From the NCBI GenBank assembly GCA_029821755.1, contig JALGSV010000001.1:62001-126000 (forward strand): a DNA stretch of 64,000 nucleotides. The letters run 5' to 3'. The position numbers and the translations under genes are program-made. The DNA comes from Candidatus Zipacnadum vermilionense. GTDB taxonomy: Bacteria > Armatimonadota > Zipacnadia > Zipacnadales > Zipacnadaceae. A model generated the notes under the pieces. It saw nothing but the letters and a program-made list of their open reading frames with translations. It did not search any database and was not told the DNA's origin. Below, in pieces: positions 33,671 through 42,196 of this stretch (position 1 is the first letter of the stretch; each line of letters starts with the position of its first letter).

Positions 33671-36181
33671 TTACGGGAGAGGGGGAGTTCGGAGGAGGGT
33701 GGACTCCTCGGGGGAGAGGAACTGTATCGTCTCCACCCGGGTGGCGGACTCGTCTTTGTCGAGGCGGTAGGGGGGCGTGGTTAGCTGGAAAGAAAAGTTG
33801 TTGTCAACCCAGAAGCCCATAATGGCGACGTCCTCGGGCTGGAAACGGACGACGACGCCACGGCCAGTCTTGCGGTTGATTAGCGCCCAGCCCCCACCGC
33901 GAGCGTAGCCCAGCCAGCCCATCTGCTCGTAGCGGCCCTCGGGGTAGCGGTCCTCCTGCCAGGTACCGTCGGGCTGTCGTAGGTAGAGGGCCTCCGCCTC
34001 GCGGCTCTCCAGGGGGAAGATATGGTTGCTGAGGAAGGGCTTGACGAGCTGGCCGGGGCTGCGGTTGGTGAGCTTCTCGGTGATCTGGAGGGTGGTGGCG
34101 GCGGTGAGCTCGTAGGTGCGCTCCAGTTCCATGCCGCCGCTGAGCAGGGCGGTCATGCGGAGTCGGGCGGGGGTGGACTCCTCTAGGCGGTAGGGCTCAC
34201 ACCAGCCGGGGTCGTGCCAGCGGGAGCCTACATAGGTCTCGTAGGCGGACATACGGGTGGGGCCGGTGTCGGGCGGGGTCTGGACGAGGCTAAGCAGGCC
34301 ACCGGAGCCGGGGAGAGTACGCACAGACATGGTGGGGGAGCGGAGGAAGACAAAGGGGTGGTCGCGCAGGGAGGCCCGCACTTCCTGCTCCAGCGTGTCA
34401 AAGTCCCCCGCCCCCTCGCGATAGCGCACAACCTCTAGGTCCCGCCCCAGCGCGAAGAGCCGATCCACGGTCTTGCGGTAGTCCTCGCTGATCTCCCCGG
34501 CCGGCTTGAGTCCCGTGGCCGTCGTCACCATCTGGGGCTGCCGGACATAAACCATGTCCTTGTAGATCGGCAGCAGCAGCAGCTTTAGGTGCTTGACCCG
34601 CACCGGGTCCTGCTCGGCGGCCAGGGCCGCCTCCAAGCGGTCCCGCCATACCTGCAGGTCCTCATAGCGGTAGCCGCCCTTGTTGAATTCCCACCCGGAC
34701 GCGACCATGGCCTTGTTCTCATGCGCCGCCCGGGCCGCGGTCACGCAGAAGTCCAAGAACTGCGCCACCAGCTTTCCGGCCGGGCCGTAGACCCCGTCGC
34801 AGTACTCCCGGATCAGCGCCCGATCATCCTGCTCGGGATCCCACAGCAGCTTCCCCATCACGTACGCCCGCAGGTATCCGAGTTCCCCCCACGGCACGCT
34901 GTAGGAGCCCTGCATGTCCACAATGCGTACATGATGATCTCGGTAGTACCGGAAGTTGGGCCCCCAGGTGTAGTAGTCTGGGAAGATGTCCAGGTAGTCG
35001 GCGAAGTTGGTGCCGTAGTCCCACACCAGCAGGTTCTGGGCGTGCTCCGCCCAGCCCTCGAACTCCGCCGCCATCTTCCGGCTTGCCTCCACCGGCGAGT
35101 CCGCCGCGAGGGGCCGCAGGCAGTCCTTGTCGTAGGTGCAGATACGCACGCCTACGTTGCGCCGCGCCTGCACCTGCTTCGGTGGCTCCACCCCGTACGC
35201 GTACGCAAAGGTGGTGAACATCGCCTCGGGAAACTCCCCTTCCAAGCGCTCCGCGATAGCATTCAGGAAGTGAATGATCGGTCCCGACTGGGAGCCCTCG
35301 GCGTCGGCCAGGGCGGAGCAGCGGGGGCATCGGCAGTAGCTGAGGTTGTCCACCTGACTGATGTCCCACAGCCAGACGTCGGGGAGCTGGGCCATGCGCT
35401 CGCGGAGGAGGCGCACGACTTCATCGCGCAGATCGGGATTGGTCAGGCAAAGCTGGCCGCCGGGGGTACGCTGGCCGTCTATCTCGGAGAACCACTCGGG
35501 ATGGTCCTGGAAGTAGCGCTCCGGGGGAATGATGGTGAAAAAGGAGTGGGGGCCGAAGCCGTAGCGCAAGTGGCCGCCACGCTCCTCCTGCCATTGGCCA
35601 AACCAGGGGCTGTTGTAGCGTAGGCGTACGGCCCAGTCATTGTCGGACTGCTGGACCGCCCAGGACATGAAGCCGCGGCCCTCGAAGGCGGGGCGCTGTA
35701 CCTCGTTCAGTGGCGGGCAGGTTAGGCTAGGGCGGCGGGGGACCAAGGTGACGTCGGGAGCGAAGAAGCGGACGCCTTGGCGCTCGAGGAAGTCGTAGAC
35801 GGCGTAGAGGGTGCCGCGGGGGCGGTCGCCGGCCAGGATCAGGCGTTCACCGGCGGTGCGGAGGGAGAAGCCGTCACGTCCCCAGCGGTCGGCTGGGAGG
35901 GTGAGGGCGAGAGCGGCGAGGCGGCGGTTGGTGGAACCGAGGATGATCTCATGGGGGGCGAGGGGGGCGTCGTCCTGGACGACGGCAAGTTCCGCCCCGG
36001 TGAGTTGTTGGAGGTAGACTACCAGTTCACTGGCGGCGTAGGTCTCGGCAGGTAGGGCGTCAGCGGGGGTCACGACTACATAGTCGGAGTGGCCGGCGGT
36101 GACCAGGGCCAAGTCAGGAGCGGCGAAGGCGGCGGAAACGGGGAGACATGTGCAGGTGACCAAGAGAAGGAGAGGGCGCAT
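33671..36181 (-). CDS. DUF4838 protein, alpha-glucuronidase-like, secreted
   Basis: An 836-aa exported protein (signal peptide LLLVTCTCLPVSAAFA). The N-terminal domain (VVVTPADALPAETYAASELV, EIILGSTNRRLAAL) is the alpha/beta domain seen in GH67/GH115-type glucuronidases. It is followed by a TIM-barrel-like DUF4838 domain with VWLWDISQVDNLSYCRCPRC and FLNAIAERLEGEFPEAMF. The CRCPRC cysteines are a family feature. The C-terminal 300 residues are beta-rich. Likely a glycosidase acting on uronic-acid-containing chains. The start at 36181 begins the signal peptide; the track's 43-residue extension is dismissed. It reads in the same direction as the 786-aa companion gene upstream. Confidence 0.8.
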   Translation of the reverse strand: MRPLLLLVTCTCLPVSAAFAAPDLALVTAGHSDYVVVTPADALPAETYAASELVVYLQQLTGAELAVVQDDAPLAPHEIILGSTNRRLAALALTLPADRWGRDGFSLRTAGERLILAGDRPRGTLYAVYDFLERQGVRFFAPDVTLVPRRPSLTCPPLNEVQRPAFEGRGFMSWAVQQSDNDWAVRLRYNSPWFGQWQEERGGHLRYGFGPHSFFTIIPPERYFQDHPEWFSEIDGQRTPGGQLCLTNPDLRDEVVRLLRERMAQLPDVWLWDISQVDNLSYCRCPRCSALADAEGSQSGPIIHFLNAIAERLEGEFPEAMFTTFAYAYGVEPPKQVQARRNVGVRICTYDKDCLRPLAADSPVEASRKMAAEFEGWAEHAQNLLVWDYGTNFADYLDIFPDYYTWGPNFRYYRDHHVRIVDMQGSYSVPWGELGYLRAYVMGKLLWDPEQDDRALIREYCDGVYGPAGKLVAQFLDFCVTAARAAHENKAMVASGWEFNKGGYRYEDLQVWRDRLEAALAAEQDPVRVKHLKLLLLPIYKDMVYVRQPQMVTTATGLKPAGEISEDYRKTVDRLFALGRDLEVVRYREGAGDFDTLEQEVRASLRDHPFVFLRSPTMSVRTLPGSGGLLSLVQTPPDTGPTRMSAYETYVGSRWHDPGWCEPYRLEESTPARLRMTALLSGGMELERTYELTAATTLQITEKLTNRSPGQLVKPFLSNHIFPLESREAEALYLRQPDGTWQEDRYPEGRYEQMGWLGYARGGGWALINRKTGRGVVVRFQPEDVAIMGFWVDNNFSFQLTTPPYRLDKDESATRVETIQFLSPEESTLLRTPPLP

Positions 36182-36234
36182 GGGAAGGTCTTCGTTGGGG
36201 TGGAGGTGGATACCTGCCAGGGAGTGGAGCCGCT

Positions 36235-36262
36235 TGCCCCCTCCCACATGGGAGAGGGGGCT
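36235..36262 (-). terminator. Possible terminator of the 786-aa companion gene
   Basis: GCCCCCTCCCA and TGGGAGAGGGGGC pair with a two-base bulge around a short loop. It lies 23 bases past the stop at 36285 on the minus strand. There is no T tract, so it may attenuate transcription into the DUF4838 gene rather than end it. Confidence 0.4.
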
Positions 36263-36284
36263 CTTGTCAGCGCAGGCGGGCAGA

Positions 36285-38645
36285 CTAGCGGATGAGCTGC
36301 CAGTCAATGGTGGCGCGCGCGGGAGCGGGGGCGGAGAATTCCACGGTAAAGCCTTCTCGGCGCTTCCTGGTGACGCTGTCCATGGTCATCCAGGAAGGCT
36401 GGACGACCAGGGAGTAGGCGCCATCGGTCTCCCGCGACGGGAAGGTGATGGTTACCCGCCTGGTGCCCTCTTCCATCCTGACGGCGACTCCCCGCAGGTT
36501 GGCTGCCCGGGTGTCGGTGCCCGAAAGGCCCGTGATCCCCTGCAGTCCCTGACCATCCAGACTCACGCCGCGCCCGCTGAGATGCATCAGCCCGTCCAAG
36601 GGGTTGACCCAGAGCCGGACCGGGGAGGCGGAGTCGTTGACCTGCCAGTGGATCTCCTGGGCGCGGTCGTGAGGCTGGGCGAAAAGAATCGCCTGTTCTG
36701 CGGTGTCGGCGTTGAAGGCGATCCCGGTGTTGGTGGCCGAGTCCAGCCTGAGGCCGGTGAGGAAGGCGGGCTGCTTATCCTTCTGACGCATGGCGTCCTC
36801 CAGGCTGTAGGTGCCGGAAAGCGAGAAGGCACTGGTCATGGCCACGCGGGAGAGATTCATGACGGCAACGCCGGCGTCCTCCAAAGTGGTGGGCATCTGG
36901 TTGTGGAAGCGGACGCGCAGGCCGATGGGGTTGGCGGGGTCGGGGCCGACGGCCAGCTCCAGGGGGTCGCCGGGCTCGAAGTCGAAGGGCGTGCCCTTGT
37001 CGGGGCTAGGGACGATCTTGATCTTGCGGGGGTCAGTGCCGGTGGACCACGTACGATCTACCCAGCCCTCGCCGACGTTGGTGACCCAGGCTCCCGGCGC
37101 GATGAGGTACTTCATGGGACGCTCATGGTCATCCCAAGTGTAGTTGTTCTTGTCAAAGAGGAGAGGCGACCCGGCGTTGACCGCCGCCCAGCGAATGCGC
37201 TCGATGCGGATCGCCTTCGTCCCGTCGGGGCGCTCGATGAACTCTCGGATCAGATACCAGCGGTAGACGTTGCGCTGGGGGTCGGTCGTGGCGTAGCCCG
37301 CTCCCGGGTCATTGGGCGTCAGGCATTCGCTGTCGTCGGCAACGGTGAAGTAGCGTCCCACCACCGCCTCGGTCCAGCCGCAGTCCGGGGAGCCGATGAT
37401 CCGGCCGCCCATGTGGTTGCGGTTGTCGTCCTTGATGAGGGAGGGATAGGCCTTCCCCTGGTAGGTATAGGTCAAGCTATCCACCGGGTTGCCCTGCCAG
37501 GTCGTCAGCGCAGGCTTGTCGCCCTGGTACGCGCTCAACTTGCCCAGGTCCACGGTGAGACCATCGGGGTCGAGAATGGAGGGATCGGCGAACATCCCGG
37601 CCCAATCGTCAGGCGCAACGATCTTTACGGTACCCGCGGTGATCCACTTCTCCTCGTTCATGTTGATCAGGGCGCGGCAACTGGCGAGCTTGTGGGGGTG
37701 CTCGGTACCGGCGGCGGTGAAAACAACGGTGTTGCTCTGGGGGTCCTTGGACTCGACGGTGGAGTGGAAGGACTGAGCGTCGTAGACCGTCTCGGCGTTG
37801 TAGATGCAGGCCGCTTCATCCCCGCCGCCGGAGAAGACGTCGCCCTGGTTGAATAGGGAGGCGCTGACCACGAAGCAATCGCCCTGAGCGTACTGCTTGC
37901 GGGTGACTTGGAAGTCCATGGTCTGGGTATTGGCCTGGGTGCTGTTCTCCAGGTACATGATGCCGGTGACATGCTTGTTCCAGATCAGCGAGCCGAGAGG
38001 GTGGGGTTTCTCGAAGTCGCCGGTGATGTAAGGCAGGTTCTGGTCCCGGTCCCAGCCGACCGACTTGACGGTGAACAACTCAAAGCCGGCGGGGTCGCTG
38101 AGGTTGAGCTGTTGTCCCACGAAGGTGCCGCGGGCGGTGGGGAGATAGACGCGCTGGTCCGGGCCGGCGGGGGTATCGGCCACGATCCACTGGTTATAGG
38201 ACGAGCTGCCGTGGGGGACCATGCTGCGGACCTCCTGGACCTGGTAGCAGCCGTGGCTGGAGAGGCCGGGCTCGTCCTCCTTGACGTTGATGGTGCGGGA
38301 GAGGCGCTGCCCGGCCCAGCCGGCCGGGGCGATGCTGCCGATCGGTGGCAGGATGTAGTTCTGGTAGCCGTTGCGCAGGTCCAGCACGGTGACGGTGGGT
38401 TGGCCGTCGCGGTTCTGCTGGAAGGTGTTGACGATGGCCCACTCCTTGGGCGCGATCGGGGGGACGAGGAGCAGGCCGCCGCCTTTGGCGATGATGTCGG
38501 CAGCGGCTTTCTCGTAAGTCGCCTGCGCCTCAGCGGCAGTGGCGAAGGGGCCGAAGTCGGAAAGGTAGTACTCGCCGGTATCGGCAGCGCATAGCGGGAG
38601 CGTCAGAGAGAGCAGCAGAACGCCTAGCAGTAGCGTGCGAGCCAT
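36285..38645 (-). CDS. Secreted companion protein 1, unknown family
   Basis: A 786-aa exported protein (signal peptide LLLGVLLLSLTLPLCAA). I recognise no domain family. It resembles the protein at 51126-53336 in two places. GDCFVVSASLFNQGDVFSGG (about residue 260) parallels GDNVLFHAALEQQGQNRTAG there. The C-terminal GFTVEFSAPAPARATIDWQL parallels GCTVTFATPPPAGEGNIVVT, with ITFPS in place of QFPS before it. The C-terminal 150 residues have repeated short G-turns as in trimeric fibre or beta-helix proteins. It is divergent from lyase paralogue B and precedes DUF4838, so it is probably part of the polysaccharide system. Confidence 0.7.
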   Translation of the reverse strand: MARTLLLGVLLLSLTLPLCAADTGEYYLSDFGPFATAAEAQATYEKAAADIIAKGGGLLLVPPIAPKEWAIVNTFQQNRDGQPTVTVLDLRNGYQNYILPPIGSIAPAGWAGQRLSRTINVKEDEPGLSSHGCYQVQEVRSMVPHGSSSYNQWIVADTPAGPDQRVYLPTARGTFVGQQLNLSDPAGFELFTVKSVGWDRDQNLPYITGDFEKPHPLGSLIWNKHVTGIMYLENSTQANTQTMDFQVTRKQYAQGDCFVVSASLFNQGDVFSGGGDEAACIYNAETVYDAQSFHSTVESKDPQSNTVVFTAAGTEHPHKLASCRALINMNEEKWITAGTVKIVAPDDWAGMFADPSILDPDGLTVDLGKLSAYQGDKPALTTWQGNPVDSLTYTYQGKAYPSLIKDDNRNHMGGRIIGSPDCGWTEAVVGRYFTVADDSECLTPNDPGAGYATTDPQRNVYRWYLIREFIERPDGTKAIRIERIRWAAVNAGSPLLFDKNNYTWDDHERPMKYLIAPGAWVTNVGEGWVDRTWSTGTDPRKIKIVPSPDKGTPFDFEPGDPLELAVGPDPANPIGLRVRFHNQMPTTLEDAGVAVMNLSRVAMTSAFSLSGTYSLEDAMRQKDKQPAFLTGLRLDSATNTGIAFNADTAEQAILFAQPHDRAQEIHWQVNDSASPVRLWVNPLDGLMHLSGRGVSLDGQGLQGITGLSGTDTRAANLRGVAVRMEEGTRRVTITFPSRETDGAYSLVVQPSWMTMDSVTRKRREGFTVEFSAPAPARATIDWQLIR

Positions 38646-38817
38646 GAGAGCCTCCTGTTCGCCTCACCCGGGAGAGGCGCGCGTGATTGTAGGAAGAGTT
38701 CCCCGTGCGTGGCGGGATTCCTCGTCGGTCGGCGCCGCGAGTGCACGGAGGTCTGGCACAGTCAGGCGCGGAAGAGGTCACTGATTTGGCATCCCGACTG
38801 CAATAGGGAGCATGGGA

Positions 38818-41800
38818 ATGCGAAAAATGCCCTGGTTGGTTCTGCTCGTATTGTTGTCCGCGGCGGCCATGGCGGCACCAGTGAAGTTCTCGGATGGGCA
38901 GGTGCGGCCGGCGACGCGCGTGTTTGAGCTGCAGGAGTATCTGGAACATGCCTATACAGATGAGCTGGTGAGCTTTCCGGTCAGTTTCTCGGCAGAGGAG
39001 TGCCGGGTAGAGTCGCTGCGACTGATGGACGATGCAGAGAAGGAAGTGGTGTTCCAGCTGAGCGAGGCGCAGGTGGAGGAAGGGATGCTGAGGTCGGCCC
39101 AGGTGTGGTTCTGGGTGGATAGCCTGCCGGTGCTGGGGCAGAGGACATACACGCTGTACGGGTCGAGGAGGACGGGGTGCAAGCCGCCGGACTTCGGCAA
39201 GTCGCCCGTTACCTGGACGGCTCTGGAAGGGGAAAGCGTGGAGGTAAGTAACGGCCTGTACTCGCTGCGGCTGGCGGGGAACGCCGAGTATGCCGAGCCT
39301 GCGGACGGGACGAAGGTGGGAGGGCCGCTGCGAGGGTTCAAGGGACCGGACGGGGTGTGGCGGGCGACGGGGGAGTTGCAGGTGGAGTCGGGGATTCTGC
39401 GGCATACGCTGCGGGTGGCGGAGGAGGGGCCCCTGTGGACCACCTTCGTTTCGCACTTCGACTTCATCGCGCCGCCGGGGACGGGTGGGATGGCCGCTGG
39501 ACCATACTATGAAATGCGCTTCCAGGTCCTGACGAACCGCGACTTCTGCCGGATCACCGAGAAAAGTGACTTCCCGGTGCGGCTCAAGCCGCTGCCGCGG
39601 GACGCGATGGGCCTCAGCAAGGACCCCGAGGATACGGACGGCTGGCGCATGCTGCCGTGCCCGGCAGACAATTCCATCCTCAACTGCACGCCGGACTGGC
39701 AGCCGGACAACTTCTATGCCGCCTCGGTGCGGAGCGAGACGCTACTGAACATGCCGATTCTCCCGGACCAGATGCGGGTGCAGACGGCGATTCGGCCGGT
39801 GTATCCGTTCATGGACGCGGGATGGTTCAGCGTGTACAACTCCGGTTCGCAGGACCTGTTGGGGCTGGTGGGAGTGGACGGGAGTCACTGGCAGTATCCC
39901 GACAATGAGGCCCACCGGACAGCAGGTTCGCCGGGGTGGAATGCGGACATCATGTTCTTGAACGAGCCGGGCAAGGGCACCTACTTCCGTCTGCCGCTGG
40001 CACGGATGCAGCGGCACTGGCTGCTGGTGGTGACCAGCAAGGACAAGGTGGTGCACACGCCGGAGTGGCTGGAGGAGCACAAGACGCAGACCTTCCTGGG
40101 CTGGTCCACCGGCAAGCGGCTGGCGACGGATACCTGCTGCCTGTGGGAGCTGCGCTATAAGTTCGGGGACCTGCCGCTGAACAAGGTGAAGGACTGGGTG
40201 CTGGACTACGACGAGCCGCAGATGGAGCACCCGCGGCTATTTCCAGAAGCGAAGGACCGGGAGGCGGTGATGCGGAGGATCGAAAGCCTGCCGGGGCTGA
40301 GCCGTAACTTCAAGCAGCAGTACGACCAGTCGCCGTACCTGCAGTACTTCAAGACCGGGGTCTACAAGGACAAGGAGCCGTTCGACCCCTTCAGCGGGGT
40401 GACCTGCGTGAAGGAGCACATGGCGGTGGGGTTCAACGCGGGGATGTACGTGCTGAGTATGGGGCAGTATGTACCGTGGATGTTCCAGTTCAGCGATATG
40501 GTGGCACCGGAGATGACGCCGGAGAACTGGAAGAAGATGGTGCGGTTCTCGCTGGCGGGAATGTACATCATGTCGGACGACGACTACTGGCAGTACGCCT
40601 GCGTGCCGGGCGTGACCACGTACCTGCCCAACTTCAACACCACCCGCTGGTATAGCTTTGGGTTGGCCGGGCTGATGTTCCCCAAGCACCCCATGGCCAA
40701 GGAGTGGCTGGCGCGGTCGCAGTACTATCTGGATAAGGAGTTCACCTACAACGTTTCCCAGGACGGGATGGGGGCAGAGAACATCGGGAGTTACTACCCG
40801 TTCGCCTGGCGGATGATCACCCAACTGGTAGACGGTTTCCAGCGCAGCGGGATCGCGGACTGGCGCCAGGAGCCGCGGTACGTGCGGGCGACGCAGTGCT
40901 TCCTGGACGTGATCACACCCCAGGACCCGCGGTTTGACCCGCCGCATCGCATGCTGCCGCCGGTCGGCAACCACCCCTATTCGGCAGCCGGGCTGACCGG
41001 TCTGTACGAGTGGAACTCCCGGTTGCAGCAGGAGGTCAATCCCGAGCTGGCGGCCTGGTCCCACTGGGCTTGGCTGGAGGGCGGGCAGCAGGCCGACTAC
41101 CACTACTTGATGCCGCTGAACGACCTGTGGGCCAGCAAAGACTACGAGGCGAAGGTGCCGCCGCTCAAGAGCCTGCCGCTAGACGGGTTTGGGTACATCT
41201 TCCGTAACCACTTTCCCAGCGAGAAGGAGACGTACATGGCCTTCAAGGCGGGGAGGTACAACTACCACTACGACGTGGATGAGGGCAGCTTCCACATGTT
41301 CCTGAAGGGTGTGCCGCTGGCCTGCGACGGGCTGACGCTGCTGAGCTCCGATTACGGCAACCACCACAACACGGTGACCATCGGGCTAGATGGGGAGGAC
41401 AACTACCTGGTGCAGCGCGGCGGGGAGATCATTGACCACTTCGAGTCGCCGGTGGTGGACTGGGCCGAAGCGCTGTTCGCCAAGGAGAAGACGCGCCGGG
41501 TCGAGTTCTTCCTGCGCCACCCCCACACCACCGACTGGTGGCGGAACATCATGCTGGTGAAGGGCAAGAACCCGGAGGACGCCGAGTACTTCGTGGTCTA
41601 CGACAACCTGAACGGTCCGGAGGCGAGCAAGTGGCACCTGGATGTGCATAGCGCTGAGCCGACGATAGAGCCGGCGGTCAACGGCGCGCCGGCGGTGGCA
41701 CACTATCCGGGGATCGCGCAGGATGGCTTTTACGTGGGACTGGACGTGATCTTCGTGACCCCGGCCAACCCGGCGGTGGAGAAGGAGAAGGGTGAGTGGC

Positions 41801-42153
41801 AGGAGGCGATGGAGAACCAACTCCCCGTCATTGAGCACTGGTTCATCCACTCGCCGCGGGCGCCGAAGGAGGATACGCTGGCCATTCTGTACCCGCGGGT
41901 GGCGGGGCAGCCAGCGCCGAAGGTGACGCCGCTGTTGGGAGGGAAGGGGTTGATCATCGAGCACCAGAACGGTCGGGACTTCGTGTTCGCCTCGGCCGTG
42001 CCGGTGACGTACAAGGAGAACGGGGTCGAGTTTGCCGGTAAGTATGCGGTGATCCGGGATCGGGCAGGGGAAGCGACCCTGACCCTCTTGGAGGGGGAGA
42101 GGCTGTCCTACCAGGGCAAGACACTGACGGCTACGGGAACGGAAGGGGTCTAG
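38818..42153 (+). CDS. Large secreted heparinase II/III-like protein (paralogue B)
   Basis: A 1111-aa exported protein (signal peptide LVLLVLLSAAAMAA). The mature N-terminus FELQEYLEHAYTDELVSFPV is the shared opening. The N-terminal region is beta-rich, followed by a helical centre. Near residue 810 is YNYHYDVDEGSFHMFLKGVP then LACDG, the His-x-Asp block of the heparinase II/III C-terminal domain. The C-terminal part (LAILYPRVAG, GKGLIIEHQNGRDFVF) is shared with the other paralogues. The ATG at 38818 is preferred to 38812 because GGGAG then has a 7-base gap. It is divergent from companion 1 and lies 43 bases upstream of paralogue C, so B and C are likely an operon. Confidence 0.72.
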   Translation: MRKMPWLVLLVLLSAAAMAAPVKFSDGQVRPATRVFELQEYLEHAYTDELVSFPVSFSAEECRVESLRLMDDAEKEVVFQLSEAQVEEGMLRSAQVWFWVDSLPVLGQRTYTLYGSRRTGCKPPDFGKSPVTWTALEGESVEVSNGLYSLRLAGNAEYAEPADGTKVGGPLRGFKGPDGVWRATGELQVESGILRHTLRVAEEGPLWTTFVSHFDFIAPPGTGGMAAGPYYEMRFQVLTNRDFCRITEKSDFPVRLKPLPRDAMGLSKDPEDTDGWRMLPCPADNSILNCTPDWQPDNFYAASVRSETLLNMPILPDQMRVQTAIRPVYPFMDAGWFSVYNSGSQDLLGLVGVDGSHWQYPDNEAHRTAGSPGWNADIMFLNEPGKGTYFRLPLARMQRHWLLVVTSKDKVVHTPEWLEEHKTQTFLGWSTGKRLATDTCCLWELRYKFGDLPLNKVKDWVLDYDEPQMEHPRLFPEAKDREAVMRRIESLPGLSRNFKQQYDQSPYLQYFKTGVYKDKEPFDPFSGVTCVKEHMAVGFNAGMYVLSMGQYVPWMFQFSDMVAPEMTPENWKKMVRFSLAGMYIMSDDDYWQYACVPGVTTYLPNFNTTRWYSFGLAGLMFPKHPMAKEWLARSQYYLDKEFTYNVSQDGMGAENIGSYYPFAWRMITQLVDGFQRSGIADWRQEPRYVRATQCFLDVITPQDPRFDPPHRMLPPVGNHPYSAAGLTGLYEWNSRLQQEVNPELAAWSHWAWLEGGQQADYHYLMPLNDLWASKDYEAKVPPLKSLPLDGFGYIFRNHFPSEKETYMAFKAGRYNYHYDVDEGSFHMFLKGVPLACDGLTLLSSDYGNHHNTVTIGLDGEDNYLVQRGGEIIDHFESPVVDWAEALFAKEKTRRVEFFLRHPHTTDWWRNIMLVKGKNPEDAEYFVVYDNLNGPEASKWHLDVHSAEPTIEPAVNGAPAVAHYPGIAQDGFYVGLDVIFVTPANPAVEKEKGEWQEAMENQLPVIEHWFIHSPRAPKEDTLAILYPRVAGQPAPKVTPLLGGKGLIIEHQNGRDFVFASAVPVTYKENGVEFAGKYAVIRDRAGEATLTLLEGERLSYQGKTLTATGTEGV

Positions 42154-42196
42154 GAGCGGGCGGACTTGTTGAGAACGACCATAGGAGGATTTGACT

